DNA of 10,405 bases from NCBI GenBank assembly GCA_022712335.1, contig JALAGR010000162.1, positions 1 to 10,405 on the forward strand, given 5' to 3'. Positions 6,477-10,405 of this stretch are shown one piece after another (the stretch's first letter is position 1; every line of letters begins with the position of its first letter). The translations under genes were made by a program, and so were the position numbers. The stretch is from Pediococcus sp. GTDB lineage: Bacteria; Bacillota; Bacilli; Lactobacillales; Lactobacillaceae. Under the pieces are notes generated by a model. It was given only the letters and a program-made list of their open reading frames with translations. It had not been told where the DNA came from and ran no database searches.

Positions 6477-6938
6477 TTAAATCTTTTGCTCCATATCAAT
6501 CATTTCCAGTAGCCCCGTTGCACATTCACTGCCCTTATTTCCGGCTTTTCCGCCCGCTCGATTAAGGGCCTGTTCCATATTTTCTGTCATGAGCACCCCA
6601 AACATTACCGGTACTTTTCCTTCTAACGCTATTTGAGTAATTCCACTTGTTACTCCTGAACAAACCGATTCGTAATGCGATGTTTCGCCTCGAACGACTA
6701 CTCCTAAAGTAATTATCCCGTCTACATTACCTTTCTGGCTTATTTTTTGAGCTACGCGAGGAATTTCAAACGCTCCAGGTACCCAATAAACATCGATAGC
6801 TTCCTTGGAAACTCCATTTTGAGCTAAAGTTTGAAGAGCCCCATCCAGCAAACGCTTCGTCACTAAATCATTAAAACGCGCTACTACAATCGCGGTTTTA
6901 AGTTTACTTCCATTAAGAGAACCTAAATATTCTGTCAT
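6477..6938 (-). CDS. ribH: 6,7-dimethyl-8-ribityllumazine synthase
   Basis: RibH condenses 5-amino-6-ribitylaminouracil with 3,4-dihydroxy-2-butanone 4-phosphate to give lumazine, the penultimate step of riboflavin synthesis; the enzyme usually forms 60-subunit icosahedral or pentameric shells in the cytosol. At 153 residues it is normal length. Visible signatures are ARFN (20-23) with substrate-stacking Phe-22, VPGAFEIP (53-60), GVVVRGETSHYE (79-90) with catalytic His-88, and NRAGGKAGNKG (126-136) with phosphate-binding Arg-127. It is the last gene of the operon. Its ATG directly abuts the TAA of ribBA, and its Shine-Dalgarno AAAGG (6949-6953) lies inside ribBA ten bases upstream, so translation is coupled. 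Confidence 0.97.
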   Translation of the reverse strand: MTEYLGSLNGSKLKTAIVVARFNDLVTKRLLDGALQTLAQNGVSKEAIDVYWVPGAFEIPRVAQKISQKGNVDGIITLGVVVRGETSHYESVCSGVTSGITQIALEGKVPVMFGVLMTENMEQALNRAGGKAGNKGSECATGLLEMIDMEQKI

Positions 6939-8153
6939 TTAATCCATTCCTTTCAATAAATGATGCATTTTTTCTTTTTTAACTTTTAAATAACTTCGAT
7001 TTTCAGGGTGTGCTGGGATTTGGATTGTCACTCGTTTGTCTACCTTGATTCCCAATATTTCTAATTGTTTAATCTTGTCAGGATTATTGGTTAGTAGATT
7101 AACTTTCGTGATTCCTTTTTTTCTTAGGATTGCAGCAGCTACTCCATAATGCCGTTCGTCAGCTTGAAATCCTAACTTCAGATTAGCTTCAACCGTATCC
7201 ATTCCTTGTTCTTGAAGTTCATAAGCCTTTAATTTATTAGCAAGACCAATTCCTCTACCCTCTTGGCGTAAATACAACAAAGCTCCTCTTCCACGTTTTT
7301 GGATTTCTTCTAAGGAGCGTTCTATTTGCTCACCACAATCACATCGCTTGGAACCAAAAATATCACCAGTTAAACATTCGGAGTGAATACGAAGTAACAA
7401 GGGTTGATCTTCAGATAGATTTCCTGTAGTTAAAAGTAAAGTTGGTTCCTGCCCATCCCCTGTATCAAAAGCTTCCATCTCAAATTTCCCATATTTAGTA
7501 GGTAAATGGACTTTCGCAACCGATTTAACTACTCCAGAATCTTTCATATAACGATACATTTTAATTTCTTCAATGGTTATTAGAGGCATTCGCATCCCTT
7601 CTGCCAGGGATTTAAGGGTGTTTCGACGTGCCATTGTGCCGTCTTTTTTCAAGACTTCCGTAATGTAAGCTACTGGCCGAGCTCCAGCTAACTTAGCCAG
7701 GTCAACTGCCGCTTCAGTATGCCCACCTCTTGCTAGCACCCCACGTTCTTTAGCAATTAGTGGAAAGACATGCCCTGGATGATAAAATTCACTAAATTTA
7801 GCTTGGGGCTCCGCTAACTTTTGAATGGTTTTAGCTCGGTCGAACGCTGAAATCCCTGTTTTAGTGGTTTTAGCATCGGTACTGATGGTAAACGCCGTTC
7901 CAAAAGCATCTTCCGCATTTTTAACCATTGGTGATAGTCCCAATTTTTGAGCTATTTCCGCACTCATGGGTACGCACAATAGACCTCGAGCATTGGTAAC
8001 CATCGTATTGACCGCTTTGGGAGTAACATATTCGGCCAATCCCACCATGTCTCCTTCGCTTTCACGATTTTCATCGTCCGTTATGATAATAAGATCGCCG
8101 TTTTTCAAAGTTTGTAGAGCATTTTTAACTTTTTCAATTATTCTATTTTTCAT
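6939..8153 (-). CDS. ribBA: Bifunctional DHBP synthase / GTP cyclohydrolase II
   Basis: This enzyme supplies both branches of riboflavin synthesis. The N-terminal domain (about 1-205) makes 3,4-dihydroxy-2-butanone 4-phosphate from ribulose 5-phosphate, and the C-terminal domain (about 210-404) opens GTP to the pyrimidine precursor. The RibB half shows DDENRESEGD (26-35) with acidic metal ligands, YHPGHVFPL (124-132) and RGGHTEAAVDLAKLAG (142-157) with His-145. The RibA half shows the zinc site Cys-260, Cys-271 and Cys-273 in the SECLTGD/KRCDCG region, LRQEGRGIGLANKLKAY (295-311), ADERHYGVAA (331-340) and LLTNNPDKI (353-361). Both active sites look complete. The start ATG overlaps the end of ribE by 11 nt and has only a weak upstream site (GGTGTG), so reinitiation from ribE is likely. 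At 404 residues it is normal for Firmicutes. Confidence 0.97.
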   Translation of the reverse strand: MKNRIIEKVKNALQTLKNGDLIIITDDENRESEGDMVGLAEYVTPKAVNTMVTNARGLLCVPMSAEIAQKLGLSPMVKNAEDAFGTAFTISTDAKTTKTGISAFDRAKTIQKLAEPQAKFSEFYHPGHVFPLIAKERGVLARGGHTEAAVDLAKLAGARPVAYITEVLKKDGTMARRNTLKSLAEGMRMPLITIEEIKMYRYMKDSGVVKSVAKVHLPTKYGKFEMEAFDTGDGQEPTLLLTTGNLSEDQPLLLRIHSECLTGDIFGSKRCDCGEQIERSLEEIQKRGRGALLYLRQEGRGIGLANKLKAYELQEQGMDTVEANLKLGFQADERHYGVAAAILRKKGITKVNLLTNNPDKIKQLEILGIKVDKRVTIQIPAHPENRSYLKVKKEKMHHLLKGMD

Positions 8154-8748
8154 TATTCACACCACGATTTTCGTTTAAAATGTATTTTCCTAAAATATCA
8201 GTTTCAACATTCACAACATCATTAGCCTTTAAATTACCTAGCGTGGTTGCTTGTAAGGTGTGTGGAATCAAACTGACTTTAAACAGCTGGTTCTCCACCG
8301 CTGAAACCGTTAAACTCACTCCATCGATGGCAATTGAGCCTTTTTCGACCACATAATCTATATAGTCGGAATTAATTTCAAAAGTTAGAACGATTGAATT
8401 TTCATCTAACACTCTGTTAACTAATTTGGCTGTTGTATCTACATGACCCAAAACAAAATGACCATCTAAGCGATCTGTGGCTAGCAAGGCCGGTTCTAGA
8501 TTAACTTCCATTCCATCTTTCATATTCGCAAGGCTCGTTCGATGAGTTGTTTCGGGCATTACTTCGACGGTAAATCCTTCGTTCAAAATACTAGTAATCG
8601 TTAAACAAATCCCATTTATGGCAATGCTATCCCCAATTTTGCTATGAATTTGGTTGGTCATCGGTGTGTCAATCGTAATTTGTGCGGTTGCTTGATTACG
8701 TTTAATCTGGCTAATAATGCCTTTTGTTTTAATTATTCCAGTAAACAT
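8143..8748 (-). CDS. ribE: Riboflavin synthase, alpha chain
   Basis: RibE converts two lumazine molecules into riboflavin and the ribitylaminouracil recycled by RibH, usually as a homotrimer. The 201-residue protein has the diagnostic MFTGII start and two tandem lumazine-binding barrels: the first with GDSIAINGICLTIT (39-52), the second with KGSIAIDGVSLTVS (135-148). DGHFVLGHVD (94-103) and NVETDILGKYI (179-189) also match the family. ATG directly abuts the ribD stop (TAG), with AGGAG (8756-8760) seven bases upstream inside the end of ribD. Its last 11 bases overlap ribBA. The arrangement indicates translation coupled along the operon. Confidence 0.97.
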   Translation of the reverse strand: MFTGIIKTKGIISQIKRNQATAQITIDTPMTNQIHSKIGDSIAINGICLTITSILNEGFTVEVMPETTHRTSLANMKDGMEVNLEPALLATDRLDGHFVLGHVDTTAKLVNRVLDENSIVLTFEINSDYIDYVVEKGSIAIDGVSLTVSAVENQLFKVSLIPHTLQATTLGNLKANDVVNVETDILGKYILNENRGVNNEK

Positions 8749-9804
8749 CTATACTCTCCTCAGTCTAAATTTCATATCTGGTCCCAATTCCATTTTTTCA
8801 ACTAACTGATATGCATTCGATTGATATGGTAATTGAGTAGGATTAAATATCGCTGGTAACCCCATCGCTCCGTAAATACGTGGTGCAAGATAGGCATTAA
8901 TCTCATCCACCAGACCGCTCGCTAAAAAATCGGCGTGAATCTGACTCCCACCTTCAACTAAAACACTTTGAATCCCTCGTTTAGCCAGTAGCGTTAAGAT
9001 TTTATTGGGTGTCCACCGATCAGAAATAACTTCTACGTTACTCGGCCACTGTCGTCGAGTTACGGATGAAGTAAGCAATAAGATTGGATCTGCTGTTTTA
9101 AAAAAAGCATAATTTTCGACTTTAAGTTGATCTACATCCCTTATCAAAACAATTCGCCAGGGTTGCTGATAAACAGCGATTTGGCGGACCGTCAATTGTG
9201 GATGATCAACTTTTAATGTGTTTTCACCAACTAAAATTGCCTGATATTCTGCCCGTAACTGCTGGCTATCTTGATAAGCTTCTTTACCAGTGATAATGCT
9301 GCGTTGGTTGGCCTGCTGGTTAATTTTTCCATCCAAAGTCATGGCATACTTTACATTTACATACGGACGCTGATGCTGATAGAAAAAATTGTATTTAACA
9401 TTTAATCCTCCAGTTTGGTTTAAAACTTTCGTTTCAATTCCAGCATCTTTTAAAATTTGAAGTCCTTGGCCCGCAACTAGTGGATTAGGATCTTTTTGTC
9501 CAACTACGACTGCTTTAATTCCCACTTCAGCCAATTTTTTAGCACAAGGAGGAGTTTTACCAAAGTGACTACAAGGCTCTAATGTTACGTACATTGTGGC
9601 CCCTCTAGCTTGATTTAAATCATCTAAATGTTGCAACGCATCGATTTCAGCATGTGCAGTTCCAAATTGATGATGATACCCTTTAGCTAAAACCACATGA
9701 TTTTTAACAATTACCGCCCCCACTAAGGGATTCGTCCACGTTTGATACTTTCCTTTCTTTGCCATTTCAAAAGCTAAATTCATATAATCTTGTTCACTAA
9801 TCAA
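8749..9804 (-). CDS. ribD: Bifunctional diaminohydroxyphosphoribosylaminopyrimidine deaminase / uracil reductase
   Basis: RibD carries out the second and third steps of the pathway from GTP: deamination of the pyrimidine, then NADPH reduction of the ribose side chain. Numbered from the TTG at 9804 it has 351 residues. The N-terminal zinc deaminase domain has His-51 in HAE (51-53), Cys-78 and Cys-87 in PCSHFGKTPPC (77-87), and DPNPLVAGQG (105-114). The C-terminal reductase domain begins near YVNVKYAMTLDGKI (148-161) and has VEGGSQIHADF (283-293). The longest open frame starts at 9849, but those extra codons are the riboswitch terminator hairpin. TTG at 9804 follows GGGGTGAT and gives MISEQDYMNLAFEMAKKG, the usual distance to the deaminase core. 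ATG at 9783 is the alternative. It is the first gene of the rib operon. Confidence 0.95.
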   Translation of the reverse strand: MISEQDYMNLAFEMAKKGKYQTWTNPLVGAVIVKNHVVLAKGYHHQFGTAHAEIDALQHLDDLNQARGATMYVTLEPCSHFGKTPPCAKKLAEVGIKAVVVGQKDPNPLVAGQGLQILKDAGIETKVLNQTGGLNVKYNFFYQHQRPYVNVKYAMTLDGKINQQANQRSIITGKEAYQDSQQLRAEYQAILVGENTLKVDHPQLTVRQIAVYQQPWRIVLIRDVDQLKVENYAFFKTADPILLLTSSVTRRQWPSNVEVISDRWTPNKILTLLAKRGIQSVLVEGGSQIHADFLASGLVDEINAYLAPRIYGAMGLPAIFNPTQLPYQSNAYQLVEKMELGPDMKFRLRRV

Positions 9805-9805
9805 A

Positions 9806-9813
9806 ATCACCCC
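9806..9813 (-). promoter_or_regulatory. Ribosome binding site of ribD, just after the terminator
   Basis: Read on the minus strand, GGGGTGAT lies four bases beyond the terminator T-tract and its G run is five bases before TTG (9802-9804). It matches the GGTGAT part of the anti-Shine-Dalgarno complement. It supports the TTG start and rules out the longer frame, whose ATG (9849) has no such site. Confidence 0.6.
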
Positions 9814-9816
9814 ACG

Positions 9817-9847
9817 AAAAAAGCCCCACACAAAATTTGTGCGGGGC
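9817..9847 (-). terminator. Riboswitch-controlled intrinsic terminator before ribD
   Basis: On the minus strand GCCCCGCAC (9839-9847) pairs with GTGTGGGGC (9823-9831), one wobble pair, around an AAATTTT loop. Six T (9817-9822) follow at once. It lies about 80 bases after the FMN aptamer and before the ribD start, the standard place for a transcription-attenuation platform. Confidence 0.92.
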
Positions 9848-9891
9848 ATGATTTTTGATAGCTAAATAAGACTCCATACGAGCATGCACGC
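9841..9891 (-). other. Possible antiterminator pairing in the riboswitch expression platform
   Basis: On the minus strand GCGTGCATG (9883-9891) can pair with CATGCCCCGC (9841-9850) as GCATG:CATGC plus GCG:CGC across a small internal loop. The second segment contains the 5' arm of the terminator, so the two structures exclude each other. This is read by eye, with no energy calculation. Confidence 0.35.
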
Positions 9892-9928
9892 AAAAAAGCG
9901 TACAAAAGAGTACGAAATTTAAATAACG

Positions 9929-10055
9929 TTTCTTCTCCCATCCAGACTATACTGTCGGTCCTAGACTCTCACTAGGTCCACCGCTACACGCGGGTCACGG
10001 ACTTCAACACTTAGTTGTTACCGTCGGTCGGGAATTACACCCTGCCCCGAAGAAA
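9929..10055 (-). promoter_or_regulatory. FMN riboswitch (RFN element)
   Basis: This is the FMN-sensing leader of the rib operon. On the minus strand the closing stem TTTCTTC (10049-10055)/GAAGAAA (9929-9935) bounds the aptamer. Inside are highly conserved RFN segments: GGGGCAGGGTG next to ATTCCCGACCG at the 5' side, a GTCCGTGACCCGC stretch in the middle, and ACCGACAGTATAGTC then TGGATGGGAGAAG at the 3' side. In known RFN elements, FMN binding promotes the downstream terminator or hides the ribosome site and so switches off riboflavin genes. Here a terminator at 9817-9847 points to transcriptional control. The aptamer shows no broken core element. Confidence 0.96.
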
Positions 10056-10076
10056 TCTATTCAGTTTTCGGTTTGT

Positions 10077-10105
10077 AGTCTACGCTATGTTAATTTATTT
10101 TGCAA
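10077..10105 (-). promoter_or_regulatory. Candidate promoter of the rib operon
   Basis: On the minus strand TTGCAA (10100-10105) and TAGACT (10077-10082) are 17 bases apart, each four of six to consensus. Transcription would begin near 10070, about 15 bases before the FMN aptamer, which is the position required. The boxes themselves are weak. Confidence 0.45.
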
Positions 10106-10118
10106 ATTTGAAATTTAA

Positions 10119-10133
10119 AGCCCCCAACGGGCT
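10119..10133. repeat. Small G+C-rich inverted repeat in the rib/aldehyde dehydrogenase gap
   Basis: AGCCC (10119-10123) and GGGCT (10129-10133) form a five-pair stem with loop CCAAC. It lies between the two divergent promoters and stands out from the A+T-rich surroundings. It is not followed by a T-tract of terminator length on either strand. No function is assigned. Confidence 0.3.
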
Positions 10134-10204
10134 ATACCAAAGGGCCTCTAAAGTAATTTTTCGATTTCTTTTATATTACATTCTGATTAATCAAGCTTTA
10201 TCAC

Positions 10205-10233
10205 TTGAATGAAAGCGCATTCTTTTGCACAAT
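10205..10233 (+). promoter_or_regulatory. Candidate promoter of the aldehyde dehydrogenase gene
   Basis: TTGAAT (10205-10210) and CACAAT (10228-10233) are separated by 17 bases. The -10 is only four of six. The spacing and the overlapping cre-like site make it the best candidate in the 208 bp after the aptamer. Confidence 0.35.
10210..10223 (+). promoter_or_regulatory. cre (CcpA) site before the aldehyde dehydrogenase gene
   Basis: TGAAAGCGCATTCT agrees with the catabolite-response consensus TGWAARCGYTWNCW at 13 of 14 positions. It sits inside the candidate promoter, 40 bp before the start codon, where CcpA binding would repress. Confidence 0.65.
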
Positions 10234-10263
10234 AGAACCATACCAGAAAAGGAGATATTTTAT

Positions 10264-10405
10264 ATGGCATACCAATCAGTAAATCCGTATAACGGAAAAT
10301 TAATTCATACATTTCCGAACACGACCGATCAAGAAGTCGAAGTCGCATTAAAAAATGCCGACATATTTTATAAATTTGCTAAAACTCAACCAATCGAAAA
10401 AAGAG
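10264..10405 (+). CDS. NAD(P)-dependent aldehyde dehydrogenase, probably succinate-semialdehyde type (partial, N-terminus)
   Basis: Only the first 47 codons are in the window; the gene runs off the right edge. ATG follows AAAGGAG (10248-10254) by nine bases. The N-terminus MAYQSVNPYNGKLIHTFPN, then TTDQEVEVALKNADIFYKFA, has the pattern of aldehyde dehydrogenases of the succinate-semialdehyde group (a VNP, a Gly, then a TFP-type strand and a helix that starts at a T/S-D-Q/E-V segment). The NAD-binding fold and the catalytic Cys and Glu lie beyond the edge, so activity cannot be judged. It is divergent from the rib operon and has a cre-like site upstream, suggesting catabolite control. The substrate class is inference from the N-terminal pattern only. 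Confidence 0.8.
   Translation, partial: MAYQSVNPYNGKLIHTFPNTTDQEVEVALKNADIFYKFAKTQPIEKR

Noticed and set aside
10015..10212. Plus-strand open frame of 65 codons across the riboswitch
   Set aside because: It overlaps the antisense of the conserved FMN aptamer and the rib promoter, and no ribosome site precedes it.

Overview
The window looks like chromosome from a low-GC Gram-positive bacterium, most likely a lactic acid bacterium of the family Lactobacillaceae. The evidence is the A+T-rich sequence, purine-rich Shine-Dalgarno sites, TTG starts, cre-like CcpA sites, a fused IICBA phosphotransferase (PTS) permease and a complete ribD-ribE-ribBA-ribH operon behind an FMN riboswitch. The family assignment is inference from gene style; no rRNA or species marker is present.

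Left part (1-3707). The tail of an unrecognised acidic protein is followed by a compact tRNA-like fold and then mscL, the large mechanosensitive channel, which most likely starts at a TTG at 228. A two-way terminator separates mscL from a convergent, long ATPase-permease fusion of the MacB/FtsX type. That transporter is divergent from a MarR-family regulator. The 132 bp between them hold a near-consensus promoter for the transporter, an extended -10 promoter for the regulator, and two TTAA-N6-TTAA elements, one on each promoter. This is a plausible self-contained sensor/exporter unit. A second two-way terminator follows the regulator.

Middle part (3712-6476, minus strand). A three-domain PTS permease (IIC-IIB-IIA) closely resembles the N-acetylglucosamine transporter NagE. 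It has a good promoter overlapped by a cre-like site and, upstream, a near-palindrome of the kind bound by NagR/YvoA repressors. A small, cysteine-free protein of unknown function lies downstream, beyond a strong terminator. The 337 bp between the PTS gene and the rib operon hold the PTS control region and about 170 bp with nothing clear.

Right part (6477-10405). The riboflavin operon is complete and tightly packed (two stop/start abutments and one 11-nt overlap). It is preceded by a textbook FMN aptamer and a terminator hairpin. The longest open reading frame of ribD runs into that terminator, so the real start is placed downstream at a TTG (9804). Divergent from the operon, the window ends in the first 47 codons of an aldehyde dehydrogenase, probably of the succinate-semialdehyde type, with a good cre-like site in front.

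I found no mobile element, CRISPR array, rRNA or complete tRNA. The genes are mostly of known families. The least explained items are the tRNA-like fold before mscL, the PTS-linked 120-residue protein and the layered hairpins between the FMN aptamer and ribD.
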